DNA of 48,490 nucleotides. Source: Patescibacteria group bacterium. Lineage in GTDB: Bacteria > Patescibacteriota > Patescibacteriia > UBA1558 > S5-K13. Each line of letters begins with the position of its first letter. The first letter of the stretch is position 1. The stretch is from assembly GCA_028692545.1 (NCBI GenBank), contig JAQUXC010000009.1, positions 1 through 48,490 on the forward strand, read 5' to 3'. Of this stretch, positions 1 through 9,133 are shown one piece after another. Position numbers and translations under genes: made by a program. The notes under the pieces are model-generated. The model was not told the origin of the DNA. It was given only the letters and a program-made list of their open reading frames with translations, and did no database searches.

Positions 1-2759
1 ATTACTCCCGTTGTATATGAATTTGTAATAGTACCAAGATAATTTGCCCCTGCTAATCCACCAATACCCCAAGCATAATCATCGTAAGTTGATGTTATGT
101 TGATATTTTCTAAGCCAATATTTGTAAGATTAGACATTTCACCAGCACATCCAAAAAATCCAATATACTCATCTAAATCAGTGTTTATATAAAGATTTGA
201 TATTATATATCCATTTCCATCAAAATTTCCCATAAATTTATTATCATAATCTCCAATAGGAAGCCAACCAGTTCCTGTTGTCATGGCAGATTTGAAGTCT
301 AATACTGTATCATATCCATCTATGAGAGTTTCATCATAACTATCTATATCATTGAAATCTAAATTAGCAACAAGATCATAATCATAATCTAAATTGTTTC
401 TTATTTTATATAATTCTTGAATACTAGATATACCATTAAAAGTAAATGAAATAATATTTGATTTTGTTTGTAACTGAACTTCATCTTTTTCAAATACTGC
501 TGTTATATAATACTCATAACTATAACCACTTTCTATACTACCTACATATTGAATAGATGTTGTGGCTGTTTCTATTTTTATATCATTTTCATATATATCA
601 TATCCTACAAGTGTATAACCACTTGGAACTGTTACTGCACTCCAGTCTAATGTTACGTAGTAATTTGTATCTATACTTGAAATAGTTTTTGTTAATCTTG
701 GAATAGTATTTAGATAATTATATATATAAATACTATCTTGTATTTGTAGATATGGATAACTTACTCCTTCATCTATACTCCAAGTATCTGTAAAATCCCA
801 ATCTACAAATATATCAATATCAGTCATTTCTAATGTTGTTCTTGGTTCTCCTCTTCCGTCATAATCTGATTGACCTGATGTTTCACTATTATAATAAGAT
901 GATTCTACTGTATCATAATTAATTCCCACTAATCCACCGATATCGCTTGATCCCGTTACAAATCCTGTGGCATAAGAGTTTGAGATGGTGTCACTATTCC
1001 TTCCAACCAATCCACCAATATGATACGTTCCACTTACACTACCCGTGGAATATGAGTTTAAAATGGTACCAAAATTCCCCCCTACTAATCCTCCAACTTG
1101 ATAACTTCCATTACCTCCACTTACACTGCCTGTGGAATATGAGTTTAAAATTGTACCACCATCGTTATATCCTACTAATCCTCCAACCGACCAACTGCTA
1201 TCACCTCCACTTACACTGCCTGTGGAATATGAGTTTAAAATTGTACTACCATCGTTATATCCTACTAATCCACCGACAAAATTATGTCCAGTGACATTAA
1301 CATCTTCTAATACTATATTTATTAATATTGCATCACTGTTTGTAACTCCAAATAATCCTATATAATCAGTTTCTGGTCTATTAATAAATAAATTTGATAT
1401 TGTATATCCATTACCATCAAATGTTCCTGTAAATTTTGCTGCATTAGTTCCAATAGAAAACCAACCAGTTTCATTTGTCATTGCTACTTGAAAATCTTCT
1501 ACTGTTTCATATCCAGTTGTTGAAGTGGTTGAATCATAACTAGAAAAATCATTAAAATCTAGATTTGCATCTAATATATAATATTCATCTGGATAGTTTC
1601 TTATATTATATAGATCTTGAATACTATCTATTAAAATAGGAATAATTTCTACAGATTTCATTACTGTTACTTTATAACTATTTCCATAATCTCTATATAC
1701 AACATATGGAGTTCCTGTAGCATCAATAGCAATGGAGGTATAATATGCCTCTCCTTCTGAGAATCCAGCTTTGTTTACAGTAACCCAGCTTGAACCATCA
1801 AATTTTTTTACTACGGCCTTGCCACCATCTTGATATACAACATATGGAATTCCTGTAGCATCAATAGCAATAGAAGTATAGCTCGCAATTCCGACTGAGA
1901 ATCCTGGCTCACCTACAGTAACCCAGCTTGAACCATCAAATTTTTTTACTACGGCTTTATTACTAATTCCACCATCACGATACACAACATATGGAATTCC
2001 TGTAGCATCAATAGCAATTGAAGTATAAGCTGTCGCTCCTGCTGAAAATCCTGCTGTGCCTACAGTAACCCAGCTTGAACCATTAAATTTTTTTACTGTT
2101 GTTTTATTACTATTTCCACTATCACTATAAACAACATATGGGGTGCCGGTAGCATCAATACTAATAGAAGTATAATCTGATTTTTCGGCTAAGTATGTGC
2201 CTACAGTAACCCAGCTTGAACCATTAAATTTTTTTACTATAACACCATCTCTACCAACTATCTCTTCTTGTAAAACATCTTTATATACAATATATGGTGT
2301 GCCAGTAGCATCAATAGCTAAAGATGTGTAATATGCTTTTCTAAATGTAGATCCAGCCGTACCTACAGTAACCCAGCTTGAACCATCAAATTTTTTTACT
2401 ACAGCTTTACTACTGTTTCCATAATCTTGATACACAACATATGGAGTTCCTGTAGCATCAATAACAATGGAGGTATAATCTGCTTGTCCGGCTGAAAATC
2501 CAGCCGTACCTACAGTAACCCAGCTTGAACCATCAAATTTTTTTACTACAGCCTTATTACTAATTCCACCATCACGATACACAACATATGGAGTTCCTGT
2601 AGCATCAATAGCAATGGAGGTATAATATGCCCCTCCTGCTGAGAATCCTGGTTCACCTACATTTTGCCAAGCCTGTATAGCAAAAGATGTTTTTATGCCT
2701 ACTACGAAAAATATAAATACCGCAAAGAAAAATATAAAATATTTTTTTAGTTTTTTCAT
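1..2759 (-). CDS. Large secreted repeat protein: seven propeller-like repeats, then GLUG-FN3-GLUG (3' end outside window)
   Basis: The frame stays open from the ATG at 2757-2759 to the left edge, so at least 919 codons are present and the C-terminus is missing. It starts with a signal peptide (MKKLKKYFIFFFAVF..., cleavage near SFA). Next come seven copies of a roughly 47-52 residue unit with the core IDATGTPYVVY and the end KKFDGSSWVTVG. Seven such units fit a seven-bladed beta-propeller (inference). A first GLUG block follows (about 1300-880, repeats of GGLVGYN...TILNSYSTGSVSG). Then a fibronectin type III-like domain (LDWSAVTVPSGYTLVGYDIYEN, about 690-480) and a second GLUG block that runs off the edge. 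GLUG repeats are known from bacterial surface adhesins. The second GLUG block shares its lead-in (NDIDSYDETLIDGYD) with the protein at 9489-12281, so the two are paralogues. Its promoter block carries a G/C tract (2789-2817). Confidence 0.85.
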   Translation of the reverse strand, partial: MKKLKKYFIFFFAVFIFFVVGIKTSFAIQAWQNVGEPGFSAGGAYYTSIAIDATGTPYVVYRDGGISNKAVVKKFDGSSWVTVGTAGFSAGQADYTSIVIDATGTPYVVYQDYGNSSKAVVKKFDGSSWVTVGTAGSTFRKAYYTSLAIDATGTPYIVYKDVLQEEIVGRDGVIVKKFNGSSWVTVGTYLAEKSDYTSISIDATGTPYVVYSDSGNSNKTTVKKFNGSSWVTVGTAGFSAGATAYTSIAIDATGIPYVVYRDGGISNKAVVKKFDGSSWVTVGEPGFSVGIASYTSIAIDATGIPYVVYQDGGKAVVKKFDGSSWVTVNKAGFSEGEAYYTSIAIDATGTPYVVYRDYGNSYKVTVMKSVEIIPILIDSIQDLYNIRNYPDEYYILDANLDFNDFSSYDSTTSTTGYETVEDFQVAMTNETGWFSIGTNAAKFTGTFDGNGYTISNLFINRPETDYIGLFGVTNSDAILINIVLEDVNVTGHNFVGGLVGYNDGSTILNSYSTGSVSGGDSSWSVGGLVGYNDGGTILNSYSTGSVSGGNGSYQVGGLVGGNFGTILNSYSTGSVSGTYHIGGLVGRNSDTISNSYATGFVTGSSDIGGLVGINYDTVESSYYNSETSGQSDYDGRGEPRTTLEMTDIDIFVDWDFTDTWSIDEGVSYPYLQIQDSIYIYNYLNTIPRLTKTISSIDTNYYVTLDWSAVTVPSGYTLVGYDIYENDIKIETATTSIQYVGSIESGYSYEYYITAVFEKDEVQLQTKSNIISFTFNGISSIQELYKIRNNLDYDYDLVANLDFNDIDSYDETLIDGYDTVLDFKSAMTTGTGWLPIGDYDNKFMGNFDGNGYIISNLYINTDLDEYIGFFGCAGEMSNLTNIGLENINITSTYDDYAWGIGGLAGANYLGTITNSYTTGV

Positions 2760-2788
2760 ATTAATATTTAAGTTAATTTTATATTATC

Positions 2789-2817
2789 ATTATATCACAA
2801 AATTATGAGGGGGGGGG
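2789..2817 (-). promoter_or_regulatory. Extended -10 promoter with a 9-bp poly-G/C tract, putative phase-variable promoter 1
   Basis: On the minus strand a nine-base C run (2817-2809) is followed by 14 nt and TATAAT (2794-2789), preceded by TGA, giving the extended -10 TGATATAAT. The C run lies where a -35 box would sit. The -10 ends 29 nt before the ATG at 2759. The same block recurs at 12482-12509 in front of the other GLUG gene. Change in tract length by slippage would alter the promoter; this is inference from known cases such as Neisseria opc and porA. Confidence 0.6.
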
Positions 2818-2828
2818 AATAAATTAAT

Positions 2829-2858
2829 AGGGCGCCGAGTCGAATGACTCGACGCCCT
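2829..2858 (-). terminator. Rho-independent-type terminator after the GNAT gene
   Basis: The arms AGGGCGTCGAGTC and GACTCGGCGCCCT (minus strand) pair around a 4-nt ATTC loop. The single non-Watson-Crick position is G-U on the minus-strand RNA but A-C on the plus strand, so the structure is selected for minus-strand transcripts. The downstream tail is only moderately T-rich. It separates the GNAT gene from the GLUG promoter. Confidence 0.7.
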
Positions 2859-2896
2859 AAATAAATGTATTTAAATATATATCCCAACAAAAAATA

Positions 2897-3412
2897 CTAA
2901 TTTTTATATTTATAGTCTTTTTTAAATAATGCCATTAAATAAAAATCGTGGTATTTATTTTTATACATCATTTCTTCAATCATTTTTCCTTCAATTTTGA
3001 AGCCCAATTTCTTATATAATTTAATAGCAAATTTATTTTCCCTGACAACTCCTAAATTTATTTTATGTAACTTTAATTTATTAAATCCATAATTAATCAA
3101 CCAATCCATAACTATTTTACCAATCCCCTTTCCTCTATAGTCATCTTCACCAATCATAATAAATAAATCACAATTCTTGTTTATTTTATTAATATTTGAC
3201 AAGCCCATAAAACCTATGGGTTTTTTGTTATCTAAAATTGTAAAAAACTTCTTATTTTTATCTTTTTTATAATTATCAAACCATTCTTTTTCTTTTTTTA
3301 GTGTTGTTTTTTTGTTTAATTCTCTACCGATAAAAATATTAGCATCAACATTATTAAGCCATTTTACACGAAATGGAATATCAGTCTTTTGATGCGATCT
3401 AATTGTGATCAT
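2897..3412 (-). CDS. GNAT-family N-acetyltransferase (RimJ/RimL-like)
   Basis: 171 residues, normal for a single GNAT domain. The acetyl-CoA loop is seen as GEDDYRGKGIGKIVMDWL (the R/Q-x-x-G-x-G/A motif, about residues 87-104), and the C-terminal part has the typical NKFAIKLYKKLGFKIEG segment. Substrate specificity cannot be read from the sequence; RimJ/RimL and sugar-amine acetyltransferases both look like this. No SD sequence precedes the ATG. It is monocistronic: a GC-rich repeat lies upstream and a terminator at 2829-2858 downstream. Confidence 0.85.
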   Translation of the reverse strand: MITIRSHQKTDIPFRVKWLNNVDANIFIGRELNKKTTLKKEKEWFDNYKKDKNKKFFTILDNKKPIGFMGLSNINKINKNCDLFIMIGEDDYRGKGIGKIVMDWLINYGFNKLKLHKINLGVVRENKFAIKLYKKLGFKIEGKMIEEMMYKNKYHDFYLMALFKKDYKYKN

Positions 3413-3466
3413 ATTTTAAATTTAAATAATAATATTAAAATATTTAATCCACTTGGATAATAACTA

Positions 3467-3531
3467 CGAGACCTCTCCGTTGCGGTCTCCTCGAGTCTGA
3501 GCGACCTCGGAGTCGAAGACGAGGTGACTCC
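3467..3531. repeat. GC-rich cluster of overlapping inverted repeats
   Basis: A 65-bp GC-rich island in AT-rich DNA. GAGACC (3468-3473) pairs with GGTCTC (3484-3489). ACCTCG (3504-3509) pairs with CGAGGT (3520-3525), and GGAGTC (3509-3514) pairs with GACTCC (3526-3531). The last two pairs interleave, so they exclude each other or form a pseudoknot. It lies between the convergently spaced ends of rnhA and the 5' side of the GNAT gene. It looks like a small palindromic repeat of the kind scattered in CPR genomes. It could also act as the terminator of the recJ-rnhA unit. Confidence 0.45.
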
Positions 3532-3562
3532 TAAATTCCACAAAATTTAATGATAAAATATT

Positions 3563-3961
3563 TTATTTGCAATGTTTATCAAGAGCAACATTTACGAGCA
3601 TATCTGCATCTTGATTTTTTTCTCGCCTTACATGAGTAAATGTAATTTTTTTGAAACCCAAGCTCAAATTCCATACTTTTACAAAAAGCACTCCAAGATC
3701 TTTGTCTTTTACTCTATATTCTTTTTTCAATTGTTTTACTACCAATTCACTATCTAAAAAACATTCCAAGGTATCTAATTTGTGTTTTTTTGCCAATTCT
3801 AAACCTGTTAATAAGGCCCTGTATTCTGCTTGATTATTTGTAGTATTTCCAATATATTCTGAAAAATTAGCAATTATTTTGTCGTCTTTATACAAAACTC
3901 CACCAATTCCTGCTGGCCCTGGATTTCCTCGTGATCCACCATCTGTAAATAATTTATACAT
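3563..3961 (-). CDS. rnhA: Ribonuclease HI
   Basis: 132 residues. It degrades the RNA strand of RNA-DNA hybrids in the cytoplasm. The acidic active-site residues are visible: D7 (LFTDGG), E46 (NNQAEYRAL), D70 (FLDSELV) and D120 (HVRREKNQDAD). The length and the GGSRGNPGPAGIG start fit the short type without the basic protrusion of E. coli RNase HI. The ATG lies 2 nt after the recJ stop, so the two are co-transcribed and probably translationally linked. Confidence 0.93.
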   Translation of the reverse strand: MYKLFTDGGSRGNPGPAGIGGVLYKDDKIIANFSEYIGNTTNNQAEYRALLTGLELAKKHKLDTLECFLDSELVVKQLKKEYRVKDKDLGVLFVKVWNLSLGFKKITFTHVRREKNQDADMLVNVALDKHCK

Positions 3962-3963
3962 AA

Positions 3964-5676
3964 TTATGCATTAATTTTTAAATCAACAATATAAAGCTCC
4001 AGACTTCTATTTCCATTCCACTCATTTATATCTATTTCAAATATAATATCTATACTATTTCCCACTTCTAATCCTGAAAATTTATTTACCATACTAAAAC
4101 CAACTGCTTTTTTGATAATTTTATCTTTTTCCAAGGTAATTTTTAAATGAGTTTTGTCTTTTCCTAAATATTGAATTTCTTTTACAATACAATTTTCTGT
4201 TAAAAATTTTGGTCTATTATTTTCCATACCATATGGTTCAAACTTTTCTAAATAATCCCAAAGTTTCCAATCTATTTCAGAAAAATTTATTTTTGTATCT
4301 ATATAAAAAGATGGACTAAGCTCTAGACCATCCAATTTTTTGTCTAATTCACCTTGAATAATATTTTTTACATGTTCTATATTTTCTTCTTTTATAGAAA
4401 ATCCTGCTGCTGATTTGTGTCCACCAAAACGTATCAATTTATCACTAAATTTTGTGATAATCTCCATAAGATCCACTTCATCTATACCACGACATGAACA
4501 AACACAATTTTCCCCATCATAACCCAAAACAAAAACTGGTCTATAATATTCTTGAGATAATTTTCCTGCTACAAGTCCTATTATTCCCAAATTCCAATCT
4601 TTATTAAAAACCCATATATATCTTGTATTTTCATCCACATAATCAATTTGAGATTTTGCTTCTGATACTGTTTTACTTGTCACATCTTGACGTTTTGTAT
4701 TGCTAATATTTAACTCTCTTGATATTTCTATTGCAGTTTCTAAATTATTTGTTTTTAATAATTCAAATGCAGTATTTGCGTGACCCATACGACCCGCAGC
4801 ATTTAATCTTGGTCCTATTTGAAAACCAATAGTATAACTATTAATACGCTCTACATTTGTTCCTGATATTTCATACAACTGTTGCAATCCTAATCTCTTT
4901 GTTTGGGGCAAAACCAAAAGTCCATATTTTACAAGAGTTCTATTTTCTCCTACAAGTGGCACCATATCTGTAATACTTCCTATTGCAACAAGATCTAAAA
5001 GCCATTTAGCTTTTCTGTGTATTTCATCATCAGACAAATGACACAAATCACTCTTTAATATTCCACATGCTAATTTGTAAGCAATTCCTACTCCTGCAAG
5101 ATTTTTGCATGGATATTTTTCTCTCTTTAGCCCTGCATGAATTATAGCGTATGCTTTTGGAAGTTTTTCTGGTTCTTTGTGATGATCTGTTATTATTACA
5201 TCTACATTGTGTTTATTAAATTCACTTACTTCTTGAAAATTACTTATCCCACAATCACAAGTAATTACTAAATTATATTTATTCTTTATAATTTCCCCTA
5301 CTGAATCCATATTAAGTCCATACCCTTCCGTTTCTCTTGACGGAATATACACTTCTGCTTTTATTCCAATAAAATCCAAAATATCCACCAAAAGCACAGA
5401 ACTAGTAACTCCATCTGCATCATAATCACCATACACAAGTACATTTTCTTTGTTTTTCAAAGCCTGATAAATTCTATTTATAGCGCTCTTCATATCAGAA
5501 AGGATATATGGATCATAAATATCACCAATATAATCAGCATTAAAAAACTCATCTATTTTTTCTTGAGTGTTTATATTTCTGTTATATAGTAATTGAAGAA
5601 TAGTTTGATTTATATCCGGAAATTTTGAAAATTCTTCATCATTAATTTTTGATAATATTTTCCACTTTTTTGACAT
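3964..5676 (-). CDS. recJ: Single-strand-specific 5'-3' exonuclease RecJ
   Basis: 570 residues, the usual RecJ length. The DHH-phosphoesterase motifs are intact: GDYDADG (residues 83-89) and the DHH of ITDHHKEPE near residue 165. The DHHA1-type motif GGHKSAAGF lies near residue 415, and a C-terminal OB-like region follows. RecJ acts in recombinational and mismatch repair by resecting 5' ends. It is first in a two-gene unit with rnhA. No SD is seen before the ATG. Confidence 0.95.
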   Translation of the reverse strand: MSKKWKILSKINDEEFSKFPDINQTILQLLYNRNINTQEKIDEFFNADYIGDIYDPYILSDMKSAINRIYQALKNKENVLVYGDYDADGVTSSVLLVDILDFIGIKAEVYIPSRETEGYGLNMDSVGEIIKNKYNLVITCDCGISNFQEVSEFNKHNVDVIITDHHKEPEKLPKAYAIIHAGLKREKYPCKNLAGVGIAYKLACGILKSDLCHLSDDEIHRKAKWLLDLVAIGSITDMVPLVGENRTLVKYGLLVLPQTKRLGLQQLYEISGTNVERINSYTIGFQIGPRLNAAGRMGHANTAFELLKTNNLETAIEISRELNISNTKRQDVTSKTVSEAKSQIDYVDENTRYIWVFNKDWNLGIIGLVAGKLSQEYYRPVFVLGYDGENCVCSCRGIDEVDLMEIITKFSDKLIRFGGHKSAAGFSIKEENIEHVKNIIQGELDKKLDGLELSPSFYIDTKINFSEIDWKLWDYLEKFEPYGMENNRPKFLTENCIVKEIQYLGKDKTHLKITLEKDKIIKKAVGFSMVNKFSGLEVGNSIDIIFEIDINEWNGNRSLELYIVDLKINA

Positions 5677-5782
5677 AATATTATTGTAAGTTAAAAAGAT
5701 AAAATGTGCAAAATTTTAAAAAAACAAAGTCCTTTGACCCTGTTTTTAAAAAATCTGAAACCTGAAAGCTTAAACCTTAAAT

Positions 5783-6007
5783 CTACTCTCCTATCTTAAT
5801 TGCTCCATCAGGACAAATTCTTTCACATATTTTGCACTGTATACATTCGTCAATATTGCATTCTATTACTTCATTTCCATAAACTCCTTTTCTTTTATCT
5901 GTAAGACTAAGACATTTTTTTGGACAAAATTCTATACAAAGACTACATCCTTTACAATATTTTTCATGATTTATAAAAGTTTTTTTATCTTTTTGTGTTT
6001 TATACAT
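5783..6007 (-). CDS. Small dicluster ferredoxin, 2x[4Fe-4S]
   Basis: 74 residues with two complete CxxCxxCxxxCP sites: CKGCSLCIEFCP and CIQCKICERICP. The family carries electrons or serves as a small subunit of ferredoxin oxidoreductases (KorD/PorD-like). No oxidoreductase is nearby. Instead the gene begins 4 nt after the end of the PSP1/RicT gene, whose product is itself known to bind iron-sulfur clusters in Bacillus. A functional link to RicT is inference. Confidence 0.9.
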   Translation of the reverse strand: MYKTQKDKKTFINHEKYCKGCSLCIEFCPKKCLSLTDKRKGVYGNEVIECNIDECIQCKICERICPDGAIKIGE

Positions 6008-6011
6008 TTTT

Positions 6012-6803
6012 TTATTTTGTTAATTCTACTATTATAATACTTCTATCTGAATCAAGTCTTACTTTTATAGAATTTTTGAGTGGTAAAAGTTCTATTACTT
6101 CAGCTAATCCATGTTTTGTTTTGAATTTTTCTCCTATCTCGGGCATATCTTTCAAAATTTCTTGATAAAGATCTTCCTCGTATGCAAGACAACACTTAAG
6201 TCTTCCACACATACCTGATAATTTATCAAGTCCACGATGAGCTACTTGTTGATCTCTTGCAAAACCAGTATTTATACTTTCCAATTTTTTCAAAAATCTT
6301 TTACAACATAATACTTGTCCACAATCACCTATGTCACCACAAAACTTTGCCTCATCCCTTACACCCAATTGATATAATCTAATTTTTCTTTTATATTTTT
6401 TTGATAAAACTTTTACCAATTCTCTAAAATCTACCCTTCCATCTGATATAAAAGATATTATCATCATTTTATCATCATATGATATATGAATATCTGATAA
6501 CTTCATATCCAATTCATATTTTTTTGCCAATAATTTTATTTCTTTTAATATTTTTTTTACATTTGAATTGTTTTTTTTCACAACATTCAAATCATCTTCT
6601 GTTGCTATATGTATTATAGGTTTTATACTATTATCATCTTCAACATCTTTTATTTCAGAGACCTCTCCAATATCAATACCGATAATAGTTTCTACCAAAA
6701 CCTTATCTCCTATTTTAAGATCTAAATCATTATTATGTTCATCTTTTGATAGAAAATAATAAGGAGTATCCCAAGCTGTAAATTTTACACTTATAATTTT
6801 CAT
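6012..6803 (-). CDS. ricT: PSP1-domain protein, RicT/YaaT family
   Basis: 263 residues, starting MKIISVKFTAWDTPYYF as in RicT proteins, with the PSP1 C-terminal domain in the first half. The conserved cysteine-rich segments FCGDIGDCGQVLCC and CGRLKCC are present. In Bacillus the RicA/RicF/RicT complex holds [4Fe-4S] clusters and promotes RNase Y-dependent mRNA maturation. Neither RicA nor RicF is seen here. It lies 3 nt after pyrH and 4 nt before the ferredoxin gene, so all three appear to be one unit. Confidence 0.85.
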   Translation of the reverse strand: MKIISVKFTAWDTPYYFLSKDEHNNDLDLKIGDKVLVETIIGIDIGEVSEIKDVEDDNSIKPIIHIATEDDLNVVKKNNSNVKKILKEIKLLAKKYELDMKLSDIHISYDDKMMIISFISDGRVDFRELVKVLSKKYKRKIRLYQLGVRDEAKFCGDIGDCGQVLCCKRFLKKLESINTGFARDQQVAHRGLDKLSGMCGRLKCCLAYEEDLYQEILKDMPEIGEKFKTKHGLAEVIELLPLKNSIKVRLDSDRSIIIVELTK

Positions 6804-6806
6804 AAA

Positions 6807-7508
6807 TTAATTTACTAATGTCCCAATATTAGCTCCGTTTATAACTTTTATTAAATTATCCTTTTCAAATTTTATAACTCTAATTAAAACTTTATTGTCC
6901 ATAGCAAGTGCAAAAGCTGTCATATCCATTATTGCGATACTATTTAGAAGTGCATCTTTATAACTAAGTTTTGAAAATTTCTTTGCGTCTTTGTATTTTT
7001 CCGGATCTTTATCATACACTCCATCAACTTGGGTTGTTTTTATTACTATATCAGCACCAAGTTCGAGTGATTTCAAAATAGCAGATGTATCTGTTGTAAA
7101 AAATGGATTACCAGTTCCACCTGCAAATATAAGAACATTTCCATTTTCCCAAACATCCAAAGCTTTTTTGTTTGAGTATGCATCTACAATACCAGAAATC
7201 TCAACATTTGAAAATATATTGTTTTGTACACCAATTTTTGTCAAATATCCTGATAAACAGATACTATTTAAAACAGTAGCAATCATACCCATATTGTCCG
7301 ATTCAACTCTAGAAAGTTCATTATTTTTTATCATTCTAGCTCTAAATATATTACCAGCTCCTATTACTATAGCTACTCTTGTTTTTGATTTATATACCTT
7401 CTTTATTTCCTCACCAACTTCTTTTATTTTTTTAAAATCAAAACCAAAACCATCAGAAGAAGATAATGTTTCACCTGATAATTTGATAATAACTTTTTTA
7501 TATTTCAT
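6807..7508 (-). CDS. pyrH: UMP kinase PyrH
   Basis: 233 residues, typical for bacterial UMP kinase (amino-acid-kinase fold), which makes UDP from UMP using ATP. Visible motifs are KLSGETL at the N-terminus, VIGAGNIFR, the nucleotide segment KTTQVDGVYDKDP, and the C-terminal MDMTAFALAMD. It lies in the usual order rpsB-tsf-pyrH. The frr gene that often follows is absent, replaced by ricT and a ferredoxin. Confidence 0.96.
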   Translation of the reverse strand: MKYKKVIIKLSGETLSSSDGFGFDFKKIKEVGEEIKKVYKSKTRVAIVIGAGNIFRARMIKNNELSRVESDNMGMIATVLNSICLSGYLTKIGVQNNIFSNVEISGIVDAYSNKKALDVWENGNVLIFAGGTGNPFFTTDTSAILKSLELGADIVIKTTQVDGVYDKDPEKYKDAKKFSKLSYKDALLNSIAIMDMTAFALAMDNKVLIRVIKFEKDNLIKVINGANIGTLVN

Positions 7509-7575
7509 AGAATAATGATTTAAGAAATTAAAAACCTAATTTCATTATACTACAGACAAGTATTCTTTCAAAAAA

Positions 7576-8358
7576 TTACAAACTATATCTCTTGTATTTT
7601 TCAATAACAATATTTTCTCCAGCACCTTTCAATAAATTTTCTATACTAATCTTATCATCTTTTACAAATGCTTGTTTGATAAGACAATTATCTTTGTAAA
7701 ATTTCTCTACTTTTCCTTTTAGTATATTTTCTATTAAGTTTTCTGGTTTACCTTCTGTTTTTAATTGCTCTTTATATATTTCTTTTTCTTTTTCTATTAT
7801 CTCTAATGGAACATCTTCTGGACGTAAATATTCAGGATTCATAGCTGCTATATGCATAGCGATGTCTTTTGCTAATTCTTCAGTTCCAGATGACAAAGAA
7901 ACTATAGAAGCAATTTTTCTATTTGAATGTAAGTAAAATCCCAAAACATTTTCTTCAAAAAGATCAAAAAATCCTAATTTTAAATTTTCACCTATTCTCA
8001 CTATAAGTTCGTTTTGAATTTTTTCGTTTGCAAAATTTTCAAAATCATCTTTTCCATTCTCAAGTAAATGTTTTGCAAATTCACCTACAACTGATATAAA
8101 ATTTTCATTTCTTGCAACAAAATCTGTTTCACAATTCAAAGCGACTATTGCTATTTTATTATCCAGTTTTTCTATAGCAATAACACCTTCTTTTGCATCC
8201 CTATCTGATTTTTTTGTAGCTATTTTTTCACCTTTTTTTCTAAGTATTTCTACAGCTTTTTCCATATCATCACCACTTTCTTCAAGTGCTTTTTGGCAAT
8301 CCATCATTCCTGCTCCAGTTAGCTCTCTTAATTCCTTTATTTGTTTTAAGTCTGTCAT
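7576..8358 (-). CDS. tsf: Translation elongation factor Ts
   Basis: 260 residues. EF-Ts is the guanine nucleotide exchange factor for EF-Tu. The N-terminal UBA-like part (KELRELTGAGMMDCQKALEE) and the core with the NCETDFVARNENF signature are clear. It lies between rpsB and pyrH, 67 nt from pyrH. No SD sequence is visible; the upstream stretch is almost pure A/T. Confidence 0.97.
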   Translation of the reverse strand: MTDLKQIKELRELTGAGMMDCQKALEESGDDMEKAVEILRKKGEKIATKKSDRDAKEGVIAIEKLDNKIAIVALNCETDFVARNENFISVVGEFAKHLLENGKDDFENFANEKIQNELIVRIGENLKLGFFDLFEENVLGFYLHSNRKIASIVSLSSGTEELAKDIAMHIAAMNPEYLRPEDVPLEIIEKEKEIYKEQLKTEGKPENLIENILKGKVEKFYKDNCLIKQAFVKDDKISIENLLKGAGENIVIEKYKRYSL

Positions 8359-8446
8359 ATTTTTTATTTTAAAAATAAACTAAATAATTAAATTGATAAG
8401 TAAATCAATTATCTCTTGAAATAGAAAATTTTTATTTATATTAAGA

Positions 8447-9133
8447 TTATTTTGATTTACTTCCTTCAATAATTGCCTCTGTAATAATATCAGTTACAAG
8501 CTGTATTGTATTTACAGAATCATCATTTGCTGGTATTGGATAATCCACTAACTCTGGATTTACGTTTGTATCAACTATTGCAATAACTGGAATTCCTTTT
8601 TTTATAGCTTCTTGTATAGCAGTATCTTCATCTTTTATATCTATTGCAAATATAGCATCTGGTAATTTTTCCATATTTCTCATACCTTCAGCTATTTCTT
8701 TTAATTTTACAATTTCTCTGCTTACCATTAACTTTTCTTTTTTTGTATGATTACTATATGTTCCTGCTTCGGTGTCCTCTTCTAATTGCTTCATTTTCTT
8801 TGGAAGTCTATTTATGTTTTCAAAATTTGTAAATGTACCACCAAGCCATCTTGAAACAATATATGGCATATTACATTTTTCTGCGGATTCTTTGATTATT
8901 GATTTGGCTTGTCTTTTTGTACCTACAAAAAGTATTTTTCCACCATTTGCAGATATTTTTTTTGCAAAATTGCTAGCTGATTCTAATGCTGTAATAGTTT
9001 TTTCCAAATCTATAACATGAACACCACCTTTTATACCAAAAATATATTTATCCATTTTAGGGTATCTTTTTGATGTTTTGTGTCCAAAATGTGCTCCACT
9101 TTTTAACAAATCTAGTATTGATACTGTTTTCAT
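8447..9133 (-). CDS. rpsB: 30S ribosomal protein S2
   Basis: 228 residues. Signatures seen are LLKSGAHFGHKTSKRYPKMD at the N-terminus, FVGTKRQAKSII, SRWLGGTFTNF, and the C-terminal GIPVIAIVDTNVNP. It is the first gene of rpsB-tsf-pyrH-ricT-ferredoxin. A weak hairpin (AGCAT/ATGCT) sits about 45 nt upstream. No SD is visible. Confidence 0.97.
   Translation of the reverse strand: MKTVSILDLLKSGAHFGHKTSKRYPKMDKYIFGIKGGVHVIDLEKTITALESASNFAKKISANGGKILFVGTKRQAKSIIKESAEKCNMPYIVSRWLGGTFTNFENINRLPKKMKQLEEDTEAGTYSNHTKKEKLMVSREIVKLKEIAEGMRNMEKLPDAIFAIDIKDEDTAIQEAIKKGIPVIAIVDTNVNPELVDYPIPANDDSVNTIQLVTDIITEAIIEGSKSK

Noticed and set aside
947-1365. Plus-strand ORFs rich in repeated LPVEYEF-type or HLHCLWNMSL segments, also at 10991-11970
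   Set aside because: They are antisense reflections of the GLUG coding repeats; periodicity and codon use belong to the minus-strand genes.
1680-2660. CRISPR-like direct repeats
   Set aside because: The unit is about 150 bp, keeps reading frame, and encodes a conserved 47-52 residue protein repeat; there are no spacers and no cas genes.
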